Assembly (NCBI GenBank): GCA_963698735.1
Contig: CAVOSA010000024.1
Span: 62,001-126,000 of the forward strand
Source: RPQJ01 sp963698735
GTDB taxonomy: Bacteria; Pseudomonadota; Gammaproteobacteria; Steroidobacterales; Steroidobacteraceae
Length of the DNA: 64,000 bases
Reading direction: 5' to 3'
Position numbers and translations under genes: made by a program. The notes beneath the pieces were generated by a model, which had not been told where the DNA came from, searched no databases, and was given only the letters and a program-made list of their open reading frames with translations. Shown here piece by piece: positions 1-8,403 of the stretch; position 1 is the stretch's first letter, and each line of letters starts with the position of its first letter.

Positions 1-94
1 AGCTCCGAACGAAGAGGCGTCAACACTTGCGGAAAATTTATTTCCGCGCGCCTGCGGCCCCTGCCGCGCGAGCCCGGCGCGACCTGCAGAAAAT

Positions 95-1300
95 CTATGA
101 ATTCTCGAGCGTAACGCGCGCCAGCCGGCGCTTGCCGACCTGGAAAACATGCGTGCTGCCAGCGGCGAAAACCAGCGCCGCATCCTCCACTCGCTCGCCA
201 TCGACCCGGACTGCGCCCTGCTTGATCTGCCGCATGGCTTCGCTGGTGCTGGGCACGAGCTGCGCGCCCTTCAGGACGTGCGCGAGGCCGAGCCCGGCCG
301 CGCCGGCGGCCAGCGTGACCTCGGCCACGTCCTCGGGCAACACACCCTGCTGGAACCGGGCCACGAACTCGTCGCGGGCACGCGTTCCGGCGCCCGCGCC
401 GTGGAACCGGTCGACGATTTCGACGCCGAGTTCGAACTTCACGTCCCGCGGGTTGCGGCCTGCGCCGCATTCCTGTTTCAGCCGCTCGATTTCGGCATTG
501 GTGCGGAACGACAGCAGGTCGAAATAGCGCCACATCAGGTCGTCGGAGATCGACATCAGCTTGCCGAACATCTGGTCGGCGGGCTCGGCAATGCCTATGT
601 AATTGCCCAGCGACTTCGACATCTTGTTGACGCCGTCGAGCCCCTCGAGCAGCGGCATCGTCAGCACGACCTGCGGCTCCTGGCCGTAGGCCTCCTGCAG
701 CTGGCGGCCGACGAGCAGGTTGAACTTCTGGTCGGTGCCGCCGAGTTCGACGTCGGCCTTGAGCGCCACCGAGTCGTAGCCCTGCACCAGCGGATACAGG
801 AATTCGTGGATCGCGATCGGCTGCCCGGACTTGTAGCGCTTGGCGAAATCGTCGCGCTCGAGCATGCGGGCCACGGTATGACGCGCCGCCAGCTGGATCA
901 TTCCAGCCGAACCCATCGCGCTCATCCAGGTCGAATTGAATTCCACGCGGGTCAGCGCCGGGTCGAGGATCTTGAAGATCTGCGCCTGGTAGGTCTCTGC
1001 GTTCGCCTTGATTTCGTCGGGCGTGAGCGGGGGACGCGTGGCATTGCGCCCCGTCGGGTCGCCGATCAGCCCGGTGAAGTCGCCGATCAGGAAGATCACG
1101 TCGTGGCCGAGCCGCTGGAACATCGCCATGCGATTGATGAGCACGGTGTGGCCGAGGTGCAGGTCGGGCGCAGTCGGGTCGAACCCCGCCTTGACGCGGA
1201 GAGGCTGGCCACGGGCAAGCTTCTTGAGAAGGTCGGCCTCGAGCAGCACCTCGGACGCGCCGCGGCGCAGTTCGGCCAGTTGTTGGTCGGCAGGCAGCAT
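95..1300 (-). CDS. tyrS: Tyrosyl-tRNA synthetase
   Basis: Cytoplasmic class I aminoacyl-tRNA synthetase that charges tRNA-Tyr, 401 residues, the usual bacterial length. The HIGH-type signature reads HLGH at residues 48-51 and the KMSKS loop is intact at 226-230; a C-terminal S4 RNA-binding domain (around GAVRVDGERV) completes the TyrS architecture. I chose the ATG at 1300 because the family begins a few residues before this point; the longer in-frame extension to 1426 is not conserved-looking and would run into the intergenic palindrome. It is transcribed divergently from mepM, an arrangement also seen in pseudomonads, where an rRNA operon often follows tyrS; that would lie outside the window, to the left. 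Confidence 0.97.
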   Translation of the reverse strand: MLPADQQLAELRRGASEVLLEADLLKKLARGQPLRVKAGFDPTAPDLHLGHTVLINRMAMFQRLGHDVIFLIGDFTGLIGDPTGRNATRPPLTPDEIKANAETYQAQIFKILDPALTRVEFNSTWMSAMGSAGMIQLAARHTVARMLERDDFAKRYKSGQPIAIHEFLYPLVQGYDSVALKADVELGGTDQKFNLLVGRQLQEAYGQEPQVVLTMPLLEGLDGVNKMSKSLGNYIGIAEPADQMFGKLMSISDDLMWRYFDLLSFRTNAEIERLKQECGAGRNPRDVKFELGVEIVDRFHGAGAGTRARDEFVARFQQGVLPEDVAEVTLAAGAAGLGLAHVLKGAQLVPSTSEAMRQIKQGAVRVDGERVEDAALVFAAGSTHVFQVGKRRLARVTLENS

Positions 1301-1384
1301 CGGTCGGCTCGCTCCAGGCGGTGTTGCGGTGCAAGACGCCGGACTGTAGGGGCTGACGCCCGCGCAGGCAACGGCGGCGGGATC

Positions 1385-1398
1385 GTGACAGTTGTCAC
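1385..1398. promoter_or_regulatory. 14-bp palindrome in the tyrS/mepM divergent spacer
   Basis: GTGACAGTTGTCAC reads as two perfect 6-bp half-sites (GTGACA/TGTCAC) around a 2-bp centre. It lies 85 bp upstream of the tyrS start and 60 bp upstream of the mepM -35 element, a sensible place for an operator. I cannot assign a regulator. Confidence 0.35.
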
Positions 1399-1457
1399 GG
1401 AACCTACACGTTTTCCGCAAGGCCATGAAGAAGTTAGGAAAAATGCCGACTTAACAG

Positions 1458-1486
1458 TTGACTCGTCGCGTTTGCGCAACTAATTT
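1458..1486 (+). promoter_or_regulatory. Sigma70-type promoter for mepM
   Basis: A -35 element TTGACT (1458-1463), a 17-bp spacer and a -10 element TAATTT (1481-1486). Transcription would begin near 1493, which argues that translation of mepM starts at TTG 1515 and not at the in-frame TTG at 1458 that lies inside the -35 box. Confidence 0.6.
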
Positions 1487-1514
1487 ACGCGCCATTGTTG
1501 AGTGGGGGTTTCCC

Positions 1515-2861
1515 TTGCAACCGTCTGATTTCTCTACGCCTGCCCGCGGGCAGTCGCCCGCCAATACCCAATCTTCCCTGCGCCGTCGCTGGCTTACCGG
1601 GACCAGCCTGCCGCTGGTCGCCGCGATTGCTGGCGTACTGGCCCTGGCCGCCTGGCCGCGCCACGACGCGCCGACGTCGGTGGATTTGACAGCTCTCGTC
1701 GCAGCCCAGCCGGCGGAGTCGGCCACGGCCACCAACACCGACGAGGACTTTCCGGAGAACGTCGAGTACACGGTCCAGCGCAACGACACGCTCGACGAGA
1801 TCTTCCGCTCCGTCGGCATCGACCTTTCCGCACTGGTTGAACTGCGCGCGCGTCCCGAAGTGCGCCGCGCCCTCGACATCGTGCGCCCGGGCGACATCAT
1901 CACGTTCACGCACGTCGACGGCGTGCTGCAGTCGCTCAACCGCCAGATCAGCAACACGCTGACGCTTTCGGTGGCGCGCTCCAGCAACGGCTTTGCCGTA
2001 AATTACGTCGAGAACCCGCTCGAGACTGAAATCGTCGGCCGCCGCGCGCGGATCACGTCGTCGCTGTTTGCCGCGGGCCAGGACTCCGGCATGTCGGCCG
2101 AGACGATCATGACGCTCGCCAACCAGATGTTCGGCTGGGACATCGACTTCGCGCTCGACATCCGCGAGGGCGACGAATTCAGCGTGCTCTACGAGCAGAA
2201 ATTCCAGGACGGCGAATACGTCAACGACGGGCGCGTGCTGGCCGCCGAATTCGTCAACCAGGGCAAGACCCATCGCGCCGTGTGGTTCCAGTCGCAGGAC
2301 GGCGAAGTGCAGGGTTACTTCACGCCGGAAGGCAAGGGCATGCGCAAGGCCTTCCTGCGTGCCCCTCTCGACTTCACGCGCGTCAGCTCCGTCTTCAACC
2401 CGCGCCGCGTGCATCCGATCAGCGGTCGCGTGCGTGCGCACAAGGGCGTCGACTATGCCGCGCCCACCGGAACGCCGATCTGGGCAGCCGGCGACGGACG
2501 CGTCGAGTTCAAGGGCCGCAAGGGCGGCTATGGCAACGTCGTGATGATCGATCACGGCAAGGGCGTCAGCACCGTGTACGGCCACATGTCGCGGTTCGGC
2601 AAGTCGGCGCGCGCCGGCTCGCGCGTGAAACAGGGCGACATCATCGGCTACGTCGGCATGACCGGCGCGGCGACGGGACCGCACCTGCATTACGAATACC
2701 GCGTGAAGGGCGTGCACAAGAACCCGGCGACGATCCCGATGCCGCGCACCGAGATCCCGTCGACCTACCTCGCGGAGTTCCGCCGCCAGAGCGAATCGGC
2801 GATGGCGAAACTCGAACTCACGAGCGGCCAGGGTCCGACGGCGCAGCTCGCCAGCCGCTGA
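1515..2861 (+). CDS. mepM: M23-family murein DD-endopeptidase (MepM-like)
   Basis: Predicted peptidoglycan hydrolase cleaving cross-links for cell-wall growth, anchored in the inner membrane and acting in the periplasm. From the chosen TTG start it has 448 residues: a basic N-terminus, one membrane segment (about residues 27-46), an OapA/LysM-like region beginning YTVQRNDTLDEIF (about 85-130), and a C-terminal LytM/M23 domain with the zinc motifs HKGVD and HLHYE. The TTG at 1515 is preceded by a G-rich stretch (GTGGGGG) that can serve as ribosome-binding site and lies downstream of a good promoter. It is divergent from tyrS and convergent with ppx. Confidence 0.92.
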   Translation: MQPSDFSTPARGQSPANTQSSLRRRWLTGTSLPLVAAIAGVLALAAWPRHDAPTSVDLTALVAAQPAESATATNTDEDFPENVEYTVQRNDTLDEIFRSVGIDLSALVELRARPEVRRALDIVRPGDIITFTHVDGVLQSLNRQISNTLTLSVARSSNGFAVNYVENPLETEIVGRRARITSSLFAAGQDSGMSAETIMTLANQMFGWDIDFALDIREGDEFSVLYEQKFQDGEYVNDGRVLAAEFVNQGKTHRAVWFQSQDGEVQGYFTPEGKGMRKAFLRAPLDFTRVSSVFNPRRVHPISGRVRAHKGVDYAAPTGTPIWAAGDGRVEFKGRKGGYGNVVMIDHGKGVSTVYGHMSRFGKSARAGSRVKQGDIIGYVGMTGAATGPHLHYEYRVKGVHKNPATIPMPRTEIPSTYLAEFRRQSESAMAKLELTSGQGPTAQLASR

Positions 2862-2898
2862 CGCCGTCGAGCCGTTGTTACCCGCAATCGTGCGACCC

Positions 2899-2915
2899 CT
2901 CCCGCAAAGCGGGAG
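2899..2915. terminator. Short hairpin between convergent mepM and ppx
   Basis: CTCCCGC-AAA-GCGGGAG forms a perfect 7-bp stem with a 3-nt loop in the 66-bp gap between two convergent genes. There is no T run on either side, so it may be a weak bidirectional terminator or a remnant of a common GC-rich intergenic repeat. Confidence 0.3.
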
Positions 2916-2927
2916 AGGTGAAGGCAA

Positions 2928-4424
2928 TCACACCACGCGCAACTTGAAGCCGGCCGCCTCGAGGTAGCCGGCTTCCTGTTCGAGGTCGATCGCGGTCAGC
3001 GGGTGTTCGTCCAGCCACCCGCGCGGAAACGCCAGTTCCGCACCCTTCGTCTTCACCGCGAGCCGGATGTCGGGCAGCGAGCGTGGCCCGCGCCCGCGGT
3101 GCAGCAGCACCGCCAGCCGCAGCAGTACGACCAGGTACAGCGCTTTCAGGTGCCACGGCGGCATCAGGTCGTCGAGCGACGCCAGCGTCAGCTTGCGCCG
3201 GTGCCCGCCGACGATGGCCGCGAGCAACTGCTGTTCGTGGCTCGGAAAGCCCGGCATGTCGGCATGCTGCAGCAGGTAGGCGCCGTGCCGCTGGTACTGC
3301 GAATGCGCGATGTCCAGCCCGACTTCGTGCAGGCGCGCTGCCCAGCCAAGGACGGGCTCGGCCAGCGGATCGTCGAGTCCCCAGTCGGCGCGGACCTGGC
3401 GCATGAAACCGAGCGCCGTGGCTTCGACGCGGTCGGCCTGCGCAGTGTCGACGTGGAAGCGGCCTTCCATCGCGCGCACGCTGCGGACCCGCGCGTCCTC
3501 GTCGGTGAGTCGCCCCAGCAGGTCGTAGAGCAGACCTTCGCGCAACGCGCCGTCGGCGACGCGCATCGCCTCGATGCCAAGGCAGTCGAACACCTCGAGG
3601 ATGATGGCAAGGCCGCCCGGCAGCACTTCCTGCCGCTCGGGCGACAGGCCCGGCAGCTTCAGCCGCGAGGCGGCACCGGCCCGCAGGCATTCCTGCAGCA
3701 GCCACTCGAGTCCGGCGCGATCGACGTGCTTCGCGGCCGGATCCCGTGCCTGCAGCACGTCCCCAACCGCGCGCAACGTGCCGGAGGCCCCGTACGCGAT
3801 GTCCCACTCCGAGCGCTTGAACCGGTTGATGACGGGCTCGAGTTCGAGTTGCGCAGCCGTGCGCGCGCGCTTCATGCGCTTCTCGGTGATCTCGCCATCG
3901 GCAAAGAACCGCTCGCTCAGACTCACGCAGCCCATGTAGAGGCTTTCGAGCCGCTTGGCCGCCAGGCCTTCGCCGATGATGAGTTCCGTGCTGCCGCCGC
4001 CGATGTCCACCACCAGCCGATGGCCGCCTTCGTGCGGCGTCGTGTGCGCTACGCCGAGGTGGATGAGCCGCGCTTCCTCGACGCCAGAGATGATTTCGAT
4101 CGGGTGCCCGAGCGCGTCCCGGGCGCGCTCGAGGAACGCGCCCCTGCGCTTCGCCTTGCGCAGCGTGTTGGTGCCGACGACGCGCACGCTTTCGGCGCGC
4201 ATGTCGCTCAACCGCTGGCCGAACCGCTCGAGGCACTGCAGGGCGCGCTGTGTCGATTCGCGGCTCAGCCGGCCCTGTTCATCGAGACCCGCCGCGAGGC
4301 GCACCATTTCGCGCAGGCGGTCGAGCACGATGAGCTGCCCGTGGTTGTAACGGGCGACGATCATGTGGAAGCTGTTCGAGCCCAGGTCCACCGCCGCAAG
4401 GACGTCGGGCACACGATTCGGCAC
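2928..4424 (-). CDS. ppx: Exopolyphosphatase / Ppx-GppA family phosphatase
   Basis: 498 residues, full length for Ppx. The ASKHA-type phosphate motif AAVDLGSNSFHMIVA is at the N-terminus and VVDIGGGSTELI follows at about 140; the C-terminal part carries the HD-like helical domain typical of Ppx/GppA proteins. It hydrolyses terminal phosphates of polyphosphate, or pppGpp if it acts as GppA; the sequence does not separate these roles. It starts 17 bp after the stop of erpA on the same strand, so the two may be co-transcribed. In Pseudomonas the place between mepM and erpA is taken by anmK, which is absent here. Confidence 0.92.
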   Translation of the reverse strand: MPNRVPDVLAAVDLGSNSFHMIVARYNHGQLIVLDRLREMVRLAAGLDEQGRLSRESTQRALQCLERFGQRLSDMRAESVRVVGTNTLRKAKRRGAFLERARDALGHPIEIISGVEEARLIHLGVAHTTPHEGGHRLVVDIGGGSTELIIGEGLAAKRLESLYMGCVSLSERFFADGEITEKRMKRARTAAQLELEPVINRFKRSEWDIAYGASGTLRAVGDVLQARDPAAKHVDRAGLEWLLQECLRAGAASRLKLPGLSPERQEVLPGGLAIILEVFDCLGIEAMRVADGALREGLLYDLLGRLTDEDARVRSVRAMEGRFHVDTAQADRVEATALGFMRQVRADWGLDDPLAEPVLGWAARLHEVGLDIAHSQYQRHGAYLLQHADMPGFPSHEQQLLAAIVGGHRRKLTLASLDDLMPPWHLKALYLVVLLRLAVLLHRGRGPRSLPDIRLAVKTKGAELAFPRGWLDEHPLTAIDLEQEAGYLEAAGFKLRVV

Positions 4425-4441
4425 GGCGGCGAGTCAGCCCG

Positions 4442-4807
4442 TCAGGTGGAGAAGGACGAACCGCACCCGCAGGTGGTCTGGGCGTTGGGATTGCGGATCA
4501 CGAACTGCGCGCCTTCGAGATCCTCGCGGTAGTCGATCTCGGCGCCGGTGAGGTACTGGAAGCTCATCGGATCGACGAGCAGGCGGACGCCCCGGTTCTC
4601 GACGCAGGTATCCCCTTCTTCCTCGTTCTCGTCGAACGTGAAGCCATACTGAAACCCGGAGCACCCGCCCCCGGACACGAACACCCGCAACTTCAGGTTC
4701 GGGTTGCCTTCTTCCTGGATCAGCTCGCTCACCTTGAGCGCGGCCGAGTCGGTGAAGACCAGCAGGGGGGCGTCGGCCGTTTCGGTCAGCGCAGTGGCGT
4801 CGGTCAT
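4442..4807 (-). CDS. erpA: A-type iron-sulfur carrier ErpA
   Basis: 121-residue HesB/IscA-family protein that passes [2Fe-2S] or [4Fe-4S] clusters to apo-enzymes, including those of isoprenoid synthesis. The three cluster ligands are present: Cys49 in SGGGCSGFQYG, and Cys113 and Cys115 in TTCGCGSSF. The acidic stretch DENEEEGD and overall length fit ErpA better than IscA or SufA. It heads a two-gene unit with ppx; the neighbour upstream (4889-5611) is on the same strand across an 81-bp gap. Confidence 0.95.
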   Translation of the reverse strand: MTDATALTETADAPLLVFTDSAALKVSELIQEEGNPNLKLRVFVSGGGCSGFQYGFTFDENEEEGDTCVENRGVRLLVDPMSFQYLTGAEIDYREDLEGAQFVIRNPNAQTTCGCGSSFST

Positions 4808-4888
4808 GCAAGCTCCGTGCGTCGTCGCAGGCCGTCGGATATGGGGACGAATTTTAGCTTACCACCCCCGGCCCTGAAAGCGCGGGGC

Positions 4889-5611
4889 TCAGGGCGCAAT
4901 CGCCGGCTGGCCCTCGATTTTCCAAGGGAAAGTCTGCTGCACGGGCGCGCGGAGCTTGGTCGAGTGCACCCGGACGTCGGTTTCGAACGGCTGGAAGCCC
5001 TCCGGCAGACTCACGGTCTGCTCGATCGTCTGGAAATAACGGAAGGAAAATGGCAGTTCGGCCCGCGGCTTGCCGAGCAGCTCACCGACGGAATGGCGCG
5101 CTGGCGCGTCGCCCTGCATGCCGATCAGGGTGATCTGGGCGAGCCCCGCAACGACGCTCTCGTGGCGCATGGCCTGCACCAGCGTGAGCTTGAGCTTCAC
5201 CTGGCGCGGCTCCTCGCCGGGCAGCACCTCGAAGCGCTGGACGCGCAGGCCCTGGATGCCGTCGGCAGGCGACACGATGCTGCGGTAGAACGCGAGATCG
5301 TCGCTCTGGCGCGCGAGTTGCGACTGCAGGCCGCCGAGCGTGCGCTCGATCTGGCCGTATGCGTCGCGGTCGAGCCGCCGCGCCATCTCGAGCTCGGCCA
5401 CCTTCGCGTGCAGGCGCTTGTTCTCGAATTCGAGCCGCCCGACTCCCTCCTGCAGCACGCTGCGCTGCTCGGCCTCCGCCGCCGCGTCATGTCCAGCGGA
5501 CCGCTGGCCCTGGCCGTAGCCGATCCACCCCGCAAGCACCATCAGCAGGATCGCTGCGAACGCAGCGACCACCCCTCGGGGCCGAACCTTGCGCTCGCTA
5601 TCGATTGTCAC
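4889..5611 (-). CDS. DUF6776-type membrane protein with coiled coil
   Basis: 240 residues: an N-terminal membrane segment (about residues 13-32, ending GYGQGQ), a coiled-coil stretch rich in Glu, Arg and Leu (about 45-105), and a C-terminal beta-rich domain. The pattern matches the DUF6776 family of Proteobacteria, whose function is not known. The start is the GTG at 5611, which overlaps the rppH stop codon (GTGA), so translation is probably coupled to rppH. It is likely an inner-membrane protein with its C-terminal domain in the periplasm; that topology is inferred from the basic N-terminus. Confidence 0.8.
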   Translation of the reverse strand: MTIDSERKVRPRGVVAAFAAILLMVLAGWIGYGQGQRSAGHDAAAEAEQRSVLQEGVGRLEFENKRLHAKVAELEMARRLDRDAYGQIERTLGGLQSQLARQSDDLAFYRSIVSPADGIQGLRVQRFEVLPGEEPRQVKLKLTLVQAMRHESVVAGLAQITLIGMQGDAPARHSVGELLGKPRAELPFSFRYFQTIEQTVSLPEGFQPFETDVRVHSTKLRAPVQQTFPWKIEGQPAIAP

Positions 5612-6264
5612 TTCCTGGGTTCCTCGGATGCCTCGTCGACCTGCTGTTCGACCGTGTGCTGCGGACCACCGGTGTCGACGGCAGGGGGGGCAATGCTCGG
5701 CCGGCGACGCCGGCGTGGAGCCCTGCTCGCGGGCATGCTCAGCAACTCGTCGGTCAGCCAGTCCGGCCGTGGCGGCGGACCTGCCTCGAACGCGCGCTCG
5801 CCGAGTTCCTGCAACGCGCGGACATACACGGCACGCTTGAAATAGATGACCTCTCGCACCGGAGCCCAGTAGTCGACCCACCGCCCGGAGTCGAATTCCG
5901 GCTCCGACGTCGCTGCAAAATTGAACCGCGAATCGTCGCCCAGCATCCGCAGCAGGAACCAGCGCTGCTTCTGGCCGATGCAGACCGGGTTGCCCCGACG
6001 GCGCACGTACTGGCGTGGCAACCGGTAGCGCAACCACCGGCTCGTTCCGGCCACGAGTTCGACGTCGCTGTGCACGAGACCGACCTCCTCGTGCAATTCC
6101 CGGTACAGCGCTTCTTCCGGCTGCTCGTTGCGCCTGACACCGCCCTGCGGGAACTGCCAGCCGCGACCGTCCCGACGTCCGCCGAGGAACAGTTCTCCGC
6201 CGTCGCGCATCAGGATGATGCCGACATTGGCGCGAAATCCCTGGCTGTCGATGTAGTCGCTCAT
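5608..6264 (-). CDS. rppH: RNA pyrophosphohydrolase
   Basis: Nudix hydrolase that removes pyrophosphate from triphosphorylated mRNA 5' ends and so starts decay. The Nudix box lies at residues 41-63: GGVRRNEQPEEAL followed by the REL-EE-VGL end, with all catalytic glutamates. The opening MSDYIDSQGFRANVGIIL and the WQFPQGG segment are characteristic of RppH. At 218 residues it is longer than the roughly 160-175 usual for the family because of a basic and proline-rich C-terminal tail that looks disordered. It is divergent from btuC, with start codons only 17 bp apart. Confidence 0.95.
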   Translation of the reverse strand: MSDYIDSQGFRANVGIILMRDGGELFLGGRRDGRGWQFPQGGVRRNEQPEEALYRELHEEVGLVHSDVELVAGTSRWLRYRLPRQYVRRRGNPVCIGQKQRWFLLRMLGDDSRFNFAATSEPEFDSGRWVDYWAPVREVIYFKRAVYVRALQELGERAFEAGPPPRPDWLTDELLSMPASRAPRRRRRPSIAPPAVDTGGPQHTVEQQVDEASEEPRK

Positions 6265-6281
6265 GGGCTGCGTAAGGTCCG

Positions 6282-7373
6282 GTGGCGGTTGATTTTTTCA
6301 CATCGGCGGCAACCGCACAAAAACATCGGTCGCGACGACGGCGCTTGTGGCCGCGCGTCCGCTTCCCTACCCTTCGTTCCATTCGCGGGGGCCGATTGCA
6401 CAGACTTCCTCTCATTCCGGTGTTCGTCGTGCTCGGCACGGCGACGCTCGTCCTGCTCCTGCTGTCGCTGATGCTCGGCAGCGTGCACGTCGAACCCTCC
6501 GCGGTCTGGGGTGCACTGTGGCATGCCGAGCCATCCCTCGCTCGCGATGTCGTCCTGGACCTGCGCCTGCCACGTGCGCTGACCGCTTTCGCGGTCGGCG
6601 GCCTGCTTGGTCTGGCGGGCGCCCTGCTGCAGGTGCTGCTGCGAAACCCGCTGGCGGACCCATATGTGCTCGGTGTCTCGGGCGGCGCGTCGGTCACGGC
6701 GCTGCTGGCCTTGATGGCCGGAATGTCAGCCGTGATGGTCGATGCGGCGGCCGGGGCCGGTGCCCTGGCTGCCTGCGCGCTCGTGTTCGCGCTCGCGCAG
6801 GGTCGCGGCGGCTGGACGCCGACCCGCTTGCTGCTTACCGGCGTGGTCGTCGCCGCCGGCGCCGGTTCGATCGTGAGCCTGCTGCTCGCCATGAGCGACG
6901 ACACGCGACTGCGCGGCATGGTGTTCTGGCTGCTGGGTGACCTGACGCGCGGCGACCGCTGGGGCTGGCTGCTCGCCCTGCTCACGGCGGCAACCATGGT
7001 CTGCGTCGCGCTCGGGCGTCCGCTCAACGTGCTCGCACGCGGCGAGACCATCGCTGCCACCGTCGGGCTCGACGTCCGCAGGGTGCGGAGCATAGTGTTC
7101 GTGCTGAGCTCCGTGCTGACGGGTTGCGCGGTAAGCACTGCCGGCAGCATCGGTTTCGTGGGTCTGGTGACGCCCCACCTCGTGCGCCTCGCGCTAGGCA
7201 ATGACCAGCGCGTGGTGCTCGCCGGCTCGGCGTTGCTCGGCGGCGTGGTGCTGATGACGGCGGACCTCGCCTCGCGCCTGCTGCTGGCGCCGAGGCAACT
7301 GCCGGTCGGCGCACTCACCGCCCTGGTCGGCGTGCCGATCTTCCTGCTGCTGATGCTGCGACAGCGCAGCTAG
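6282..7373 (+). CDS. btuC: Vitamin B12 ABC transporter permease (FecCD/BtuC family)
   Basis: Polytopic inner-membrane permease with eight to ten hydrophobic helices and FecCD signatures: LRLPRALTAFAVGGLLGLAG near the start of the domain, RNPLADPYVLGVSGGAS, and GFVGLVTPHLVR towards the C-terminus. The family also moves iron siderophores, but btuD, btuF, btuB and a cobalamin riboswitch follow nearby, so B12 is the likely cargo. The first 40 residues from GTG 6282 are unusually basic, and translation may really begin at a later in-frame start. It is separated from its ATPase (11086) by about 3.7 kb of unrelated genes, which is atypical for btuCD. Confidence 0.88.
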   Translation: MAVDFFTSAATAQKHRSRRRRLWPRVRFPTLRSIRGGRLHRLPLIPVFVVLGTATLVLLLLSLMLGSVHVEPSAVWGALWHAEPSLARDVVLDLRLPRALTAFAVGGLLGLAGALLQVLLRNPLADPYVLGVSGGASVTALLALMAGMSAVMVDAAAGAGALAACALVFALAQGRGGWTPTRLLLTGVVVAAGAGSIVSLLLAMSDDTRLRGMVFWLLGDLTRGDRWGWLLALLTAATMVCVALGRPLNVLARGETIAATVGLDVRRVRSIVFVLSSVLTGCAVSTAGSIGFVGLVTPHLVRLALGNDQRVVLAGSALLGGVVLMTADLASRLLLAPRQLPVGALTALVGVPIFLLLMLRQRS

Positions 7374-8398
7374 CAGGTCGCGTGGCGGTCGCCGCCTGCT
7401 CGCTTGGCCTGGTGCAAAGCCGAGTGGGCGCGGGCAAGCCACTCGTCGGCGGTCGCCTTGCGCTCATCCGCCGCGGGCAGATCGGCTGGATCCAGCCCGG
7501 CGATGCCGATGGAAACGGTGACGAGGCCTCGACCATCGCGCGAGGACTCGACAGGCACCGCGCGGACGGCCGCGAGGATGCGTTCTGCCAGTTGCACGGC
7601 GAACTCCGGTCGGGTCGCGGGCAGCAGCGCCGCAAACTCGTCCTCGCCGAGACAGGCAAAGGAGTCGCTGGCCCGGACCTGGGCTTCGACCAGGGTGCCG
7701 ATTTCGAGCAGCGCGGCGTCGCCAGCTGCGATTCCATGCTTTTCGTTGATGGCAGCCAGCCGGTCGACGTCGATGACGAGACAACTCGCTGCCTCCTTGT
7801 GGCGTGCGCTGGCAGCCACCTGCTCGCGCATGCGCGCGAGAAAATAGTGCCGGCTGTTCCAGCCCGTGAGCGGATCGACCACCCCGGCACGAAGCAGCCG
7901 CGCACGATGCAGCAGCCGCTCCGCGCTCGCCAGCACCTGTGCGGCGATGTGATCGAGCCAGGCAGGCTCGAGCGCGGCGACAGCGACCGGTCCTTTGCGA
8001 CTGCCGATGTTGTAGACGCCGGCGACGCCGCCGCTCCGCGGCAGCGGCAGCAATGTCACGTACCTGCAGCCCGCATCCGCGGCGATCAACAGCCCATGGT
8101 CCGCCGCGTGATAGGGACCGGACCAGGGTGCATGCAGTGTGCCGTAGCCCGGCGCCACGCCAGCCAGGCTGTCGGTGAACTGCAAACCCGGCCAGGCCTC
8201 GGCCCCCATGTCCTCGGCCGCGGCCAGCAGCCGCAGTTCGTGGCGCGGGTCGAACAGCAGCAATACGCCATTGAGCGATTCGTCCGCGAGCGCGGGCGGA
8301 CGCGCAAGCGCCGCTGCCAGCTGGCCGAGGGAACGCGACGCCATCAGGCCGTTGGACCAGGCCAGCACCTGCTCGGGCAGGGTGGTATGGGCCGGCAT
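7370..8398 (-). CDS. GAF-like/GGDEF-domain protein with altered signature GEDEF
   Basis: 342 residues. The N-terminal half (about 25-165) resembles a GAF-type sensor domain. The C-terminal GGDEF domain begins at DPLTGWNSRHYF (175-186), keeps the metal-binding D-V-D-R-L segment (about 210-214), but its signature loop reads GEDEF at 251-255, the second glycine being replaced by glutamate. The product-inhibition motif RxxD is retained as RASD at 242-245, exactly five residues upstream. It may be a weak or inactive diguanylate cyclase, or a c-di-GMP sensor. The ATG at 8398 follows the tyrA stop by 5 bp, so it is probably co-transcribed with tyrA; its stop overlaps that of btuC on the other strand. 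Confidence 0.85.
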   Translation of the reverse strand: MPAHTTLPEQVLAWSNGLMASRSLGQLAAALARPPALADESLNGVLLLFDPRHELRLLAAAEDMGAEAWPGLQFTDSLAGVAPGYGTLHAPWSGPYHAADHGLLIAADAGCRYVTLLPLPRSGGVAGVYNIGSRKGPVAVAALEPAWLDHIAAQVLASAERLLHRARLLRAGVVDPLTGWNSRHYFLARMREQVAASARHKEAASCLVIDVDRLAAINEKHGIAAGDAALLEIGTLVEAQVRASDSFACLGEDEFAALLPATRPEFAVQLAERILAAVRAVPVESSRDGRGLVTVSIGIAGLDPADLPAADERKATADEWLARAHSALHQAKRAGGDRHATC

Positions 8399-8403
8399 GC
8401 GTC

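Noticed and set aside
1..94. Possible rRNA operon or tRNA at the left edge next to tyrS
   Set aside because: The 94 bases show no rRNA or tRNA feature; such an operon may lie outside the window.
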